From an uncultured Eubacteriales bacterium (lineage in GTDB: Bacteria; Bacillota; Clostridia; Oscillospirales; CAG-272), in the NCBI GenBank assembly GCA_905187695.1, contig CAJJIY010000003.1, positions 1-64,000 of the forward strand: a stretch of DNA of 64,000 bases, read 5' to 3'. A program made the position numbers and the translations under genes. The number at the start of each line of letters is the position of its first letter. Within the stretch, counting starts at the first letter, position 1. Shown one piece after another: positions 8,563-17,587 of the stretch. Under the pieces are notes generated by a model. That model was not told where the DNA came from and ran no database searches. It worked only from the letters and a program-made list of their open reading frames with translations.

Positions 8563-8931
8563 CGTTTTCACCTTCTTTTTTCTTTTCTTTTGCTATCATA
8601 GCAACCCGGACGGGGAAATTTTGTCACATCCTGCAGCCTTTCAGCAGAAAAATGATTTTTCCGGGAGAGAAAGGCCGGAAAAGGTGGAGGAAGGGGGCGG
8701 CGTGATACATAAAAGCGATCGCTTGGCAAAAAAGAGGGCCTGATAAAAATGGAAACAAAAAGGAAATATTAACCATATAAATCATATTTAGTGCCAAAAC
8801 GGGTTCTGAAAAATGAAAATTTTCTTTTTAAGATATGGAAAACAATCTTCTCTTTTTCTTGACAGATATAGCGAAACCAAACCATTCGGGGCGGATTGCA
8901 ATTTGGCGGGCGGCAGGCGCGGCGCTATAAA

Positions 8932-8955
8932 AAAAGACGGCCGAAGCCGTCTTTT
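8932..8955. terminator. Intrinsic terminator between rsmG and noc
   Basis: A 10-bp perfect stem AAAAGACGGC/GCCGTCTTTT with a CGAA tetraloop. It ends the mnmG-rsmG transcript, so noc must start from its own promoter within 8563-8930. The rest of that 470-base gap holds no gene I can support. Confidence 0.85.
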
Positions 8956-9032
8956 GAATTTATGGGCACGGACAAATGGATTTGCGGGGACTGCGGAGGG
9001 CTACAGGGACGGAAAAGTGCGAAGAGTGGGTT

Positions 9033-9761
9033 TTATAAGGGGCTCTTGCTGATTTTTCCCCATGGGCGCGGATATATGGCAGGTGTGGGCGCTGTTTTTG
9101 CGATGCGGATAAGCATTCTGTCCTCTTTTTGCTCCCCGTCTGCCAGTTGAAAAACATGTTTCAGGGTAACGGCCCCGCCAAGGGTGCGGATGGCGTTCCG
9201 GGCCTGGGACAGTTCCTCGTCTCCTTTTTTGCTTTTCATGGCAAGGAATGCGCCGCCAACGCGTACAAGGGGCAGACAAAGTTCGCACAATTGCGGAAGA
9301 GCCGCTACGGCGCGGGCGGTGACGGCGTCAAAACGTTCCCGGAAAACCGGATTGTGCGCCAACTCCTCAGCTCGGCAAGCGCGAGCCCTGAAGTTGTCAA
9401 GCGCAAGAAAATCTGCGCAACCTTTTACGAATGAGAGCTTTTTCTCGGTGCTGTCAATGGCGAATAAGGAGAGATCCGGGCGAGCGATGGCCAATGGTAA
9501 GCATGGAAACCCGGCGCCGCATCCGACATCCAGAACCCTGGCGCCGGCCGGCAGAAAAGAAGAAACGGTCAGGGAGTCCACGAAATGAAGCAGTAGAACT
9601 TCTCGTTCGTCCCGAATGGCGGTTAGATTCATGATTTTGTTTGCTTCCGAAAGCCGGCCCAAAAATGCGTGCAGTTTCCGGAAGGCGATTTCGTCCGGCA
9701 CGGAGAGATTGTTTTTTTCAAGCAGGGACAGCAAGAGCGATGAAAATTCGGAAAATTCCAA
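9033..9761 (-). CDS. rsmG: 16S rRNA (guanine-N7) methyltransferase RsmG (GidB)
   Basis: A 242-residue S-adenosylmethionine-dependent methyltransferase that modifies G527 of 16S rRNA. The SAM-binding loop is clear (RVLDVGCGAGFPCLPLAI, about residues 69-87), followed by the substrate-side VTARAVAALPQLCEL and the family ending MLIRIAKT. The C-terminal about 20 residues are an extra tail. It stands in the usual order mnmG-rsmG-noc, but 225 bases separate it from mnmG, a gap with only small hairpins and no gene. Confidence 0.94.
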   Translation of the reverse strand: MEFSEFSSLLLSLLEKNNLSVPDEIAFRKLHAFLGRLSEANKIMNLTAIRDEREVLLLHFVDSLTVSSFLPAGARVLDVGCGAGFPCLPLAIARPDLSLFAIDSTEKKLSFVKGCADFLALDNFRARACRAEELAHNPVFRERFDAVTARAVAALPQLCELCLPLVRVGGAFLAMKSKKGDEELSQARNAIRTLGGAVTLKHVFQLADGEQKEDRMLIRIAKTAPTPAIYPRPWGKISKSPL

Positions 9762-9986
9762 AAGAAGGCCTCCTGAACGCGCGGTGCGCGGGATTTGAAG
9801 AAGCGGGCGAAGGACGGGAACCGCCGAAAAAGAACAAGAGGGGAGACGGCAACGCTGTCTGAGCCGGGAACGGCGGAACGATAAGGGAGAAGGGCAAAAG
9901 ACACATTTGCCGCTCGGAAAGCGGCAAAAAGGGAGCGGTGTGTGAGAGGACGGATAAAGCGTCCGGAATCGCGCCTGCCAAGGCTG

Positions 9987-11852
9987 TCAGCGCAAGCCGA
10001 GCGCGATCAGAAGCACCGAAATGTCCGCCGGACTGACGCCGCTGATCCGGGCGGCCTGCCCCACGGTATCCGGGCGGATCTGCGAAAGTTTTTGCGCGGC
10101 CTCCAGGCGGAGGCCTCTGATTTTGGAATAGTCAAGGAAGGTTGGAATCGTCCTTGACTCCAGCTTTTCCTGCCGCTCGACTTCCGAGAGCTGGCGGTCA
10201 ATATATCCGCTGTATTTGATACGGACTTCTACAGAAAGCGCCTCGGTACGCGACAGTGCGGGCCTTGCATCATCCAAAGGAGCGAGCGCTTCATAGCAAA
10301 GGCCCGGACGGCGCAGAAGATCGGCCAGTGACGCGCCGCTTGAGAGTGTGGAAAGCGCCAAGGACTGCAAAAGCGGATTGGCTTTTTCGGGTGAAAGATA
10401 GGTGTGTTCCAATCGCTTACATTCGGCCGCAATCCTCTCTTGTTTTTCTTTGAATTTCCGATAGCGTTCCGGGGGGATCAGACCTACCCGGTGCCCATAT
10501 TCCGTAAGGCGTTCATCGGCGTTGTCCTGGCGCAGAAGCAGGCGGTATTCCGAGCGGGAAGTCATCATGCGGTAGGGTTCGTTTGTCCCCTTGGTGATGA
10601 GATCGTCTACCAGCGTGCCGAGATAGGAACTGGCGCGCGGCAGAATGAGTGGCTTCTCTCCTTTTACGCTCAGCGCGGCATTGATACCGGCCAGAAGTCC
10701 CTGCGCGGCGGCTTCTTCATAGCCGGAAGTGCCGTTGAACTGCCCTGCTCCGAAAAGCCCCGGAATATCTTTGAATTCCAGCGTGGCGCGGAGTTGAAGC
10801 GGATCGCAGCAATCGTATTCAATGGCATACGCATAACGCATGATTTCAGCCTTTTCAAATCCCGGCAGGCTGTGAAGCATTTCTTCCTGCACATCGGTAG
10901 GCATGGAGGTTGAAAATCCCTGAAGATAGAGTTCTTCGGTCTGTCTCCCGAGCGGCTCCAGAAAGAGCTGATGCCGCTCCTTGTCGGCAAAACGGACGAT
11001 TTTGTCTTCGATAGAGGGGCAATACCGAGGCCCTGTCGCGTGAATGTGCCCGCCATACATGGCCGAACGACTTAAGTTTTGCCGGATGATCTCATGTGTT
11101 CCGGCATTGGTGTAAACAATGTGGCAGGGGAGTTGAGCGGCGGAATCAAGGTAGGTTTCGGGCGTATCGGCCGAGAACGGGAGCGCATGCTCTTCTCCGT
11201 CCTGCCGTTCCAGGCGGGAGAGATCGACCGAGCGCCGGTTGACGCGTGCCGGAGTGCCGGTTTTAAAACGGCGAAGCGAAACGCCCAGTTTGGAAAGCGA
11301 GGACGAAAGACCGCGCGAGGGCAAAAATCCGTCCGGCCCGCTTTCATAGTTTCGGTCTCCCACAAAAATCCGGCTGTCGAGATAGGTGCCGGCCGCGATG
11401 ATGACTGCACGGCAACGGTAAATTTCTCCCAGCCGGGTGCAAAGCGAAGCGACTCGCCCGGTTTCGTCCGGCAGAATATCGGTGACCTCTGCCTGCACAA
11501 GGCGCAGATGGGGTGTCTTTTCAAGAACCGATTTCATATAAAGGTGGTAGGCTTTCCGGTCTGCCTGCACGCGTTTGGAATGAACGGCGGCGCCTTTTCC
11601 GAGATTCAATGTGCGGGACTGCAGTGTCACGGCGTCGGCCGCCCGCCCCATTTCACCGCCGAGCGCGTCGATCTCATAGACCAGATGGCCCTTGGCCGTT
11701 CCGCCGATGGAGGGATTGCAGGGCATATTGGCTACGGATTCCAGTGAAAGAGTGAAAAGAACCGTGTCCACGCCCATACGGGCACTGGCCAGTGCCGCTT
11801 CGATACCGGCATGACCGGCACCCACAACGGCAACAAGGGTTTCGTGAATCAT
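9987..11852 (-). CDS. mnmG: tRNA uridine-5-carboxymethylaminomethyl modification enzyme MnmG (GidA)
   Basis: The 621-residue FAD protein, with MnmE, adds the cmnm5 group to U34 of tRNAs. The FAD fold begins at VVGAGHAGIEAALASARMG (residues 9-27). The family signatures CNPSIGGTAKGHLVYEIDAL, TGPRYCPSIEDK and GQFNGTSGYEEAAAQGL are intact, and the C-terminal helical MnmE-binding region is full length. Its partner mnmE is not in this window although the two are often adjacent. The gene upstream (11910-12482) is unrelated. Confidence 0.97.
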   Translation of the reverse strand: MIHETLVAVVGAGHAGIEAALASARMGVDTVLFTLSLESVANMPCNPSIGGTAKGHLVYEIDALGGEMGRAADAVTLQSRTLNLGKGAAVHSKRVQADRKAYHLYMKSVLEKTPHLRLVQAEVTDILPDETGRVASLCTRLGEIYRCRAVIIAAGTYLDSRIFVGDRNYESGPDGFLPSRGLSSSLSKLGVSLRRFKTGTPARVNRRSVDLSRLERQDGEEHALPFSADTPETYLDSAAQLPCHIVYTNAGTHEIIRQNLSRSAMYGGHIHATGPRYCPSIEDKIVRFADKERHQLFLEPLGRQTEELYLQGFSTSMPTDVQEEMLHSLPGFEKAEIMRYAYAIEYDCCDPLQLRATLEFKDIPGLFGAGQFNGTSGYEEAAAQGLLAGINAALSVKGEKPLILPRASSYLGTLVDDLITKGTNEPYRMMTSRSEYRLLLRQDNADERLTEYGHRVGLIPPERYRKFKEKQERIAAECKRLEHTYLSPEKANPLLQSLALSTLSSGASLADLLRRPGLCYEALAPLDDARPALSRTEALSVEVRIKYSGYIDRQLSEVERQEKLESRTIPTFLDYSKIRGLRLEAAQKLSQIRPDTVGQAARISGVSPADISVLLIALGLR

Positions 11853-11909
11853 AAGAACTCCTTTCCCGGAATTTTTTCGGTGCGTATCAGAGGATGTGAA
11901 GAAATTTCT

Positions 11910-12482
11910 TCAGTCGGTGGATTTTGGGGCGTTTTTGGACAAAACCGTGGCGGACGGGTTGTAATAACGGCACATCCGGCACATTTTTTCATTGGCTTCA
12001 AAATAGAAAATAGCACGCTGTGTCTCCTTGCGCGATTTGCCTTTCAATTCAAACAGCATGAAGAAAACATGTTCGTCATGCAGGGAAGAAACGCCCGAAA
12101 ACGAGCGTTCCGGCCGGAATTCCTTTGCGCGGCGATATTCTCCGTCATCCGAAAGCGGCGCAATGCGGATGGCATCGCGGAGCGACAGTTCGAAAATTTT
12201 CTTGCGGGAGCGCCCACCGTAAATTTTGGCAAATGTCAGGATACCGGAGGTGACCGAACATTCATATTCCACATTGACATAGCGCCAGGTCACAAAAATC
12301 AGGATCCAGGTGGAAATCGGAATCAACGCAAGAAGCGGCACCAGGATTCGGGTGCGAAGTCCGAAAAGGAGCCATGCGCAGACGAAAAGAACATAAAGAA
12401 GGCAAAGCCCGATGCGGCGGAAAATCCACACCCCTTCGATTTTTTGCCGGATTGCGTATTCATAGGTTTCGTTTTCAAACAT
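11910..12482 (-). CDS. Membrane protein resembling DUF6106
   Basis: A 190-residue protein with two hydrophobic helices (about residues 20-40 and 44-64) followed by a cytoplasmic domain rich in beta strands and basic residues, resembling a small PH-like or DUF6106 domain known mainly from Clostridia. Function is not known. The ATG at 12482 is preferred to a GTG three codons upstream because AAAGGCGG is then correctly spaced. It has its own promoter and lies 57 bases upstream of mnmG, so mnmG may be transcribed from it. Confidence 0.65.
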   Translation of the reverse strand: MFENETYEYAIRQKIEGVWIFRRIGLCLLYVLFVCAWLLFGLRTRILVPLLALIPISTWILIFVTWRYVNVEYECSVTSGILTFAKIYGGRSRKKIFELSLRDAIRIAPLSDDGEYRRAKEFRPERSFSGVSSLHDEHVFFMLFELKGKSRKETQRAIFYFEANEKMCRMCRYYNPSATVLSKNAPKSTD

Positions 12483-12514
12483 AAAAAACACCGCCTTTGC
12501 GCCTGATATGAAAA

Positions 12515-12543
12515 ATTATAGCACACCTTCCTCTCAAAAGCAA
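12515..12543 (-). promoter_or_regulatory. Promoter for the DUF6106-like gene and probably mnmG-rsmG
   Basis: TTGCTT (12538-12543) and TATAAT (12515-12520) on the minus strand with 17-base spacing. The -35 element is imperfect. Confidence 0.6.
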
Positions 12544-12578
12544 TCTTTTAAATCAAAAAAGAACTTTTTGGGAGAACC

Positions 12579-12607
12579 TTGCATTTAAAGTGAAGTTCAG
12601 CTATAAT
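12579..12607 (+). promoter_or_regulatory. Promoter of the UPF0237-UPF0210 operon
   Basis: TTGCAT (12579-12584) and TATAAT (12602-12607) with 17-base spacing on the plus strand, about 60 bases before the ATG at 12669 and divergent from the mnmG-side promoter. Confidence 0.75.
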
Positions 12608-12668
12608 AGTAATATATTTTTTCTGCCCGAAAGGTCAGTCGGCGCACCGCGCCGGGAAGGAGTGAAAA

Positions 12669-12938
12669 ATGAAAGCAGTCATTACGGTTACCGGGAAGGA
12701 CAGCGTCGGGATCATTGCGGGCGTATCTGCGCTTTGCGCGGAGCATGGCGCCAATATTGTGGAGATCACACAGAGCGTGCTCTCGGAATATTTTGCCATG
12801 ATTATGCTGACGGAAATTGACCGTCTGAATCTTCCTTTCGCGGATTTCGCGGCCGAACTTGCCGAAATGGGAAGAGCAAGGGGATTGGATATCCGCGCCA
12901 TGCATGAAGATATTTTCAACACCATGCACCATGTGTAA
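12669..12938 (+). CDS. ACT-domain protein, UPF0237 family
   Basis: An 89-residue single ACT domain (MKAVITVTGKDSVGIIAGVS then NIVEITQSVLSEYFAMIML), the fold used as amino-acid sensor in many regulatory proteins. It precedes a UPF0210 protein by 11 bases, a pairing that is widely conserved in Firmicutes and archaea, so the two very probably act together. The ligand and the regulated process are not known. The start has a GAAGGAG ribosome binding site. Confidence 0.9.
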   Translation: MKAVITVTGKDSVGIIAGVSALCAEHGANIVEITQSVLSEYFAMIMLTEIDRLNLPFADFAAELAEMGRARGLDIRAMHEDIFNTMHHV

Positions 12939-12949
12939 GGGAGACGGCC

Positions 12950-14308
12950 ATGCTGAATGTAGCTGATATTCTGGAAACCATCGGAATGATCCGGGAGGAG
13001 AATCTGGACATCCGGACGATTACCATGGGGATCTCACTTCTTGATTGCGTCAGCGAAGACCCGGGAAGGCTTTGCGACAAGATCTATGACAAGATGATGA
13101 AAAAGGCCGAACGGCTGGTGTCGGTCGGCGTGGAAATCGAGCGGGAATATGGCGTGCCGATCGTCAACAAGCGCGTCTCCCTTACTCCGGTTTCGCTGGT
13201 CGGAGCCACACTTTCACCGGAGGATTATGTCCGGTTGGCACAGACTCTTGAAAAGGCTGCGGGCGACCTCGGTGTCAATTTCATCGGCGGGTATTCGGCA
13301 CTGGTGCATAAAGGAATGACGCCGGGGGAGAAAAATCTCATTCTTTCCATACCGGAAGCATTGGCAACGACCGAACATATCTGTTCTTCGGTCAATGTGG
13401 CCACCACCAAGGCGGGCATCAACATGGATGCGATCCGGATGCTGGGGCAGACCGTGAAGGATGCGGCCTATCTCACGCGCGACCGTTCGTCCATCGGTTG
13501 CGCCAAGCTGGTGGTGTTTGCCAATGCGCCGGAGGATAACCCCTTTATGGCCGGCGCTTTTCACGGCGTAGGAGAACCCGATACTGTCATCAATGTGGGG
13601 GTTTCCGGCCCCGGCGTGATGGCAGCCGCCATCCGGCGGGCAGGAGCGTGCGATCTTTCCGCGCTGGCCGATGTTATTAAGAAAACTGCCTTTAAAATCA
13701 CACGGGTCGGGCAATTGGTGGCCGGAGAAGCGGCTTCGCGGCTTGGCGTGCCGTTCGGCATTGTCGATCTGTCCTTGGCGCCGACCCCGGCCGTGGGCGA
13801 TTCGGTGGCACGTGTATTGGAAGAAATGGGGCTTTCCTGCTGCGGCGGGCCGGGCACGACTGCGGCGCTGGCCATGCTCAATGACGCGGTGAAAAAAGGA
13901 GGCGTCATGGCCTCTTCTCATGTCGGCGGGCTTTCGGGCGCGTTTATTCCGGTTTCGGAGGATGCAGGTATGATTGAAGCGGCCGAACGGGGCGTGCTGA
14001 CGCTGGAAAAACTGGAGGCCATGACGGCGGTGTGCTCCGTTGGATTGGATATGATCGCCATACCCGGCGATACGCCGGCGGATGTCATCTGCGGAATTAT
14101 TGCCGATGAGATCTCCATCGGCGTCATTAATCAGAAGACCACGGCTGTCCGTCTTATCCCCGCCTACGGGAAGAAAGCCGGCGACACGGTGGAGTTCGGC
14201 GGACTGCTGGGGCATGCACCGGTTATGCCGGTACGGACCGAATCGCCCGCCCGGTTTGTCGGCCGCGGCGGCCGCATCCCGGCGCCGATTCATAGCCTGA
14301 AAAACTGA
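12950..14308 (+). CDS. UPF0210 (DUF711) family protein
   Basis: This 452-residue protein belongs to the UPF0210/DUF711 family (LDIRTITMGISLLDC near residue 20, VSLTPVSLVG, then KAGINMDAIRMLGQTVKDAA). Members adopt a glycyl-radical-like barrel fold but lack a glycyl-radical site, and no reaction is established. It is full length and intact and is the second gene of the UPF0237-UPF0210 operon, ending at a strong terminator. Confidence 0.92.
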   Translation: MLNVADILETIGMIREENLDIRTITMGISLLDCVSEDPGRLCDKIYDKMMKKAERLVSVGVEIEREYGVPIVNKRVSLTPVSLVGATLSPEDYVRLAQTLEKAAGDLGVNFIGGYSALVHKGMTPGEKNLILSIPEALATTEHICSSVNVATTKAGINMDAIRMLGQTVKDAAYLTRDRSSIGCAKLVVFANAPEDNPFMAGAFHGVGEPDTVINVGVSGPGVMAAAIRRAGACDLSALADVIKKTAFKITRVGQLVAGEAASRLGVPFGIVDLSLAPTPAVGDSVARVLEEMGLSCCGGPGTTAALAMLNDAVKKGGVMASSHVGGLSGAFIPVSEDAGMIEAAERGVLTLEKLEAMTAVCSVGLDMIAIPGDTPADVICGIIADEISIGVINQKTTAVRLIPAYGKKAGDTVEFGGLLGHAPVMPVRTESPARFVGRGGRIPAPIHSLKN

Positions 14309-14384
14309 AAATCAACCCCGTTTGGGGACATCTTTTCTTTTTGAGCTTGTCTACAGCACCTTCCCTCAAGAATTTCCCCGTAGA

Positions 14385-14431
14385 AAAAAGCACCCCGTTC
14401 CGGCCAAAAGTGCCGGAACGGGGTGCTTTTT
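14385..14431. terminator. Strong bidirectional intrinsic terminator
   Basis: A 20-bp perfect stem (14385-14404 with 14412-14431) and 7-base loop, A-run before and T-run after, between two converging genes. Confidence 0.92.
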
Positions 14432-14436
14432 GCTTT

Positions 14437-15306
14437 TTAGAGTTCTACGCCCTCATGCCGGAGGAAGTTGAGGCTACGGGCAATACCTTCCCGGCAGTCG
14501 GCTTCTCCTTCGTATTCCACTGAAAGATAACCGTCATAACCGGCACGCCGGAGAATGGCCAGACATTGCCGTATCGGCACCATTCCGTCGCCGACGGCGC
14601 ATCCGACCAAACGGTTGGCCGCGCGGGTATAAATACCCCCGGTGAATCCGTCGCCGAACGGATGGAAATAAAAATCTTTGGCATGGGCATGAATGGCATA
14701 AGGCGCCAGACGGGAAACGGCCTGGGGGATATCCTCATCCACACAGGCGAAATTGCCCATGTCCAGCAAAAGGCCGTAATTGTCATGGCCGACAGCAACA
14801 AAAAGCGATTCCACCCGCTGGCTGTCCTGTGCCACAAAGCCATGGTTTTCCGAACAGGTGCGCACGCCGACCGACTGCCCGTATGCGGTGACTTCCCGGA
14901 TATTCCGTGCAAGCGTCGGGAGCATTCCGTAAAAACTCCGCCCCGCCCCGGCGGGCGCAAGTTTTGAGCAGACATCGTGCCGCATGAGCGGTGCGCCGAG
15001 CGCGGCGGCCACATCCAACTGTCGGCAAAGACGGTCAATTTCGGCTTTGGCGGCGTCCCCCTCTTTAAAAAGATCCGCGCCGATGGTATAGGATACGATT
15101 TTCATACCAAGGCGATTGGCTTCGGCGCGCAGCGCCTGGGCATAGGCCAGTTGTTCTTTGAGTGTAGCGCCGGGTTTCGGTGCGAGATCGGTAAACTCAA
15201 TGGCGCGAAAGCCTATATCATGAGCGGCAGAAAGAGTGTCAAACTGTGTCATTTCTCCCTTTCTGAGAGCCTGACTGAAGGAATAGGAACTGACGGATAC
15301 TTTCAT
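14437..15306 (-). CDS. Sugar phosphate isomerase/epimerase-like TIM barrel
   Basis: A 289-residue xylose-isomerase-like TIM barrel (AP endonuclease 2 superfamily). The barrel residues likely to bind a divalent metal are visible in RTCSENHG, GLLLDMGNF, IHAHAKDF and the C-terminal LSVEYEGE. Homologues isomerise or epimerise sugars, inosose or tagatose-like substrates. The actual substrate cannot be read here. The start is set at ATG 15306 because AAAGGAG stands before it; the open frame continues upstream without homology. It is transcribed alone and convergent with the UPF0210 gene. Confidence 0.82.
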   Translation of the reverse strand: MKVSVSSYSFSQALRKGEMTQFDTLSAAHDIGFRAIEFTDLAPKPGATLKEQLAYAQALRAEANRLGMKIVSYTIGADLFKEGDAAKAEIDRLCRQLDVAAALGAPLMRHDVCSKLAPAGAGRSFYGMLPTLARNIREVTAYGQSVGVRTCSENHGFVAQDSQRVESLFVAVGHDNYGLLLDMGNFACVDEDIPQAVSRLAPYAIHAHAKDFYFHPFGDGFTGGIYTRAANRLVGCAVGDGMVPIRQCLAILRRAGYDGYLSVEYEGEADCREGIARSLNFLRHEGVEL

Positions 15307-15727
15307 TTTTTTACTCCTTTTTCGCGGTTGCCTGTTCGGTGGCGCAATTCTTGTCCTCATTATAACCGAGATGCACGCCGAAAGCAAGAGAAAAGAGAAA
15401 ATTTGAGGGGGATTTGAGACGGAAAACCGGAGGCTTTTCCGAAAAAGGACTTGCTTTCCGAAAACGGAAAGTGGGAAAATTTTCCCGTTTTTCACCCGAA
15501 AAAGTGCCTTTAGCCTGTGGAAAACTTTGTGGAAACTGTGTAAAACCCCTGAAAACAAGCGCTGTTGTCCGAAAACGACTTTTGATGTCGCTGTGAAAAA
15601 GTGCCGCCGCGGCAAATGCTTTTTTGCCCCCGTACTTTCTTTTATTTTTTTCCGCAGACCGAAAAATTTTCGCCCGGAATCAAAAGCGGAAAATCCGGCA
15701 TAACCGGGGCGAAATCGGGAGGCGCTC

Positions 15728-15756
15728 TTGACAGATAAAATATCGAGGTGTATAAT
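15728..15756 (+). promoter_or_regulatory. Consensus promoter of the transketolase operon
   Basis: TTGACA (15728-15733) and TATAAT (15751-15756) with 17-base spacing, about 40 bases before the start codon at 15802. The remaining part of the gap 15307-15727 carries no gene, but several AT-centred palindromes (see findings). Confidence 0.88.
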
Positions 15757-15801
15757 AAATGCTGTAAATATCGGCGCGCGCGCGTCTTGGTGGAGGCAAA
15801 T

Positions 15802-16629
15802 ATGGAAAAGACAAAAAAACAGGAGCTGGCGGCGCTTGCCGCGCAGATCCGGCTGGATATTCTGGATGAGGTCCACGCCGCTAAATCCGGACATCCGGGC
15901 GGCTCGCTTTCGATTGCGGATCTTCTGGCCTATCTTTATACTTCGGAAATGCGGGTGAATCCCCAAAATCCGAAAGATGAAAGCCGGGATCGCCTGGTTC
16001 TTTCAAAAGGACACACCGCGCCCGCGCTCTATGCGGTTCTGGCCGAAAAGGGATTTCTGCCCCGGGCGGATCTGCTGACGCTGCGCAAGGCGGATTCTTA
16101 TCTGCAGGGGCACCCTGATATGAAACATACCCCGGGGATTGATATGAGCACCGGCTCATTGGGCCTTGGCATTTCGGCCGCCTGCGGCATGGCGCTGGCC
16201 GCCAAGTTGCGGGGAAATGACTACCGGGTGTATACCATTATCGGAGACGGCGAGAGCGAGGAAGGCCAGGTCTGGGAAGCGGCCATGTTTGCCGCGCACT
16301 ACAAACTGGACAATCTTTGCGTGATACTGGATCTCAACGGTCTGCAGATCGACGGTCCGACGGCCGAGGTCATGAACCCCGCGCCGCACGACAAAAAGTT
16401 TGAAGCATTCGGCTTTGCGGTCGAAAAAGCAGACGCGCATGATTTCGATTCGCTTGAAAAAGCCTTCCGCCGCGCCCGCGCAAACAAAGGAAAACCGACG
16501 GCCATCATTATGAAATCAATCAAAGGCAAAGGCGTGTCCTTTATGGAAAATCAGGTCGGATGGCACGGAAAAGCGCCTAACGACGCACAGTATGAAGAAG
16601 CTGTGGCCGAGATCAAGGCTAAGATGTGA
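15802..16629 (+). CDS. Transketolase, N-terminal (thiamine-binding) subunit
   Basis: A 275-residue protein equal to the first half of transketolase, which moves two-carbon units between sugar phosphates in the pentose phosphate pathway. The thiamine diphosphate motif begins GDGESEEGQVWEAAMFA and ends ILDLNG. GHPGGSLSIADLLAYLY near residue 30 and SKGHTAPALYAVL contact cofactor and substrate. The ATG at 15802 has GGAGG upstream. The C-terminal half follows after 14 bases as a separate gene, the split arrangement frequent in Clostridia and archaea. Confidence 0.95.
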   Translation: MEKTKKQELAALAAQIRLDILDEVHAAKSGHPGGSLSIADLLAYLYTSEMRVNPQNPKDESRDRLVLSKGHTAPALYAVLAEKGFLPRADLLTLRKADSYLQGHPDMKHTPGIDMSTGSLGLGISAACGMALAAKLRGNDYRVYTIIGDGESEEGQVWEAAMFAAHYKLDNLCVILDLNGLQIDGPTAEVMNPAPHDKKFEAFGFAVEKADAHDFDSLEKAFRRARANKGKPTAIIMKSIKGKGVSFMENQVGWHGKAPNDAQYEEAVAEIKAKM

Positions 16630-16643
16630 GGGGGGAAGAGAAA

Positions 16644-17585
16644 ATGAGCGAAAAGATCGCAACCAGAGAGGCCTACGGAAACGCGCTGGCCGAATTCGGT
16701 GACAAATATAATTTTGTGGTGCTGGATGCCGACCTGGCCGAGGCCACCAAAACCTGCATTTTCAAAAAGAAATTCCCCAAACGCCATTTCGATTGCGGCA
16801 TTGCCGAGGGAAACATGATGAGCGTGGCGGCGGGGCTCGCGGCTGCCGGCATCGTTCCCTTCGCCTCTTCTTTTGCCATGTTCGCGGCCGGAAGAGCCTT
16901 TGAGCAGATCCGGAATTCCATCGGCTATCCCCATCTCAATGTCAAGATCGGTGCCACGCACGCCGGAATCTCGGTGGGCGAGGACGGCGCCACCCATCAG
17001 TGCAACGAAGACATTGCCCTGATGCGGACCATTCCCGGCATGGTGATCATCAATCCGGCCGACGCCGTGGAGGCCCGCGCGGCCGTGGAAGCGGCTATTC
17101 TGCACGAAGGGCCGGTTTATCTGCGCTTCGGTCGCTTACCTGTCCCGGTGTTCAACGATCGGGCCACCTACCGTTTTGAACTGGGACGCGGTGTGACGCT
17201 CAGAGAGGGGAACGATGTGACGCTGGTTGCCACCGGGTTGATGGTGGAAAAGACGCTTGCGGCCGCCGAGTTGCTTTCTGCCGATCATATTTCGGCACGG
17301 GTGCTGAATATTCACACCATCAAGCCGCTTGACAAAGCGCTGATCCTTTCGGCCGCGGCCGAGACCGGCGCGATTGTCACCGCGGAAGAACACAGCGTGA
17401 TCGGCGGGCTTGGCTCTGCCGTGACCGAAGCCGTCTGTGAAGCCCGGCCGGTTCCGGTTCTCCGGGTCGGTATGGAAGACACCTACGGCCGTTCCGGTAC
17501 GCCGGATGCGCTCATGGAGATCTACGGGCTGACGGCCGCACAGATCGCCGCCAAAGCCAAGGCCGCCATTCTTCTGAAGAAATAA
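16644..17585 (+). CDS. Transketolase, C-terminal subunit
   Basis: A 313-residue second half of split transketolase: pyrimidine-binding domain (FDCGIAEGNMMSVAAGLAAA, the catalytic Glu lies in AEGN) and the C-terminal domain from about residue 180 (RVLNIHTIKPLDK, VTAEEHSVIGGLGSAV). It acts only as a complex with the product of the preceding gene. The ATG at 16644 is preceded by AGGGGGG; an upstream in-frame GTG overlaps the previous stop but is poorly placed. Confidence 0.95.
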   Translation: MSEKIATREAYGNALAEFGDKYNFVVLDADLAEATKTCIFKKKFPKRHFDCGIAEGNMMSVAAGLAAAGIVPFASSFAMFAAGRAFEQIRNSIGYPHLNVKIGATHAGISVGEDGATHQCNEDIALMRTIPGMVIINPADAVEARAAVEAAILHEGPVYLRFGRLPVPVFNDRATYRFELGRGVTLREGNDVTLVATGLMVEKTLAAAELLSADHISARVLNIHTIKPLDKALILSAAAETGAIVTAEEHSVIGGLGSAVTEAVCEARPVPVLRVGMEDTYGRSGTPDALMEIYGLTAAQIAAKAKAAILLKK

Positions 17586-17587
17586 AG

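Noticed and set aside
8835..8875. TTGACA near 8860 as a plus-strand promoter
   Set aside because: No acceptable -10 element at 16-18 bases and no gene on that strand downstream.
13214..14293. Long antisense frame opposite the UPF0210 gene
   Set aside because: Same reason: the plus-strand protein is a conserved family over its whole length.
14385..14431. Similarity to the hairpin at 672-700 (both contain GCACCCCG...CGGGGTGC) as a dispersed repeat
   Set aside because: Similar GC-rich terminators arise often; the loops and flanks differ and both lie exactly between converging genes.
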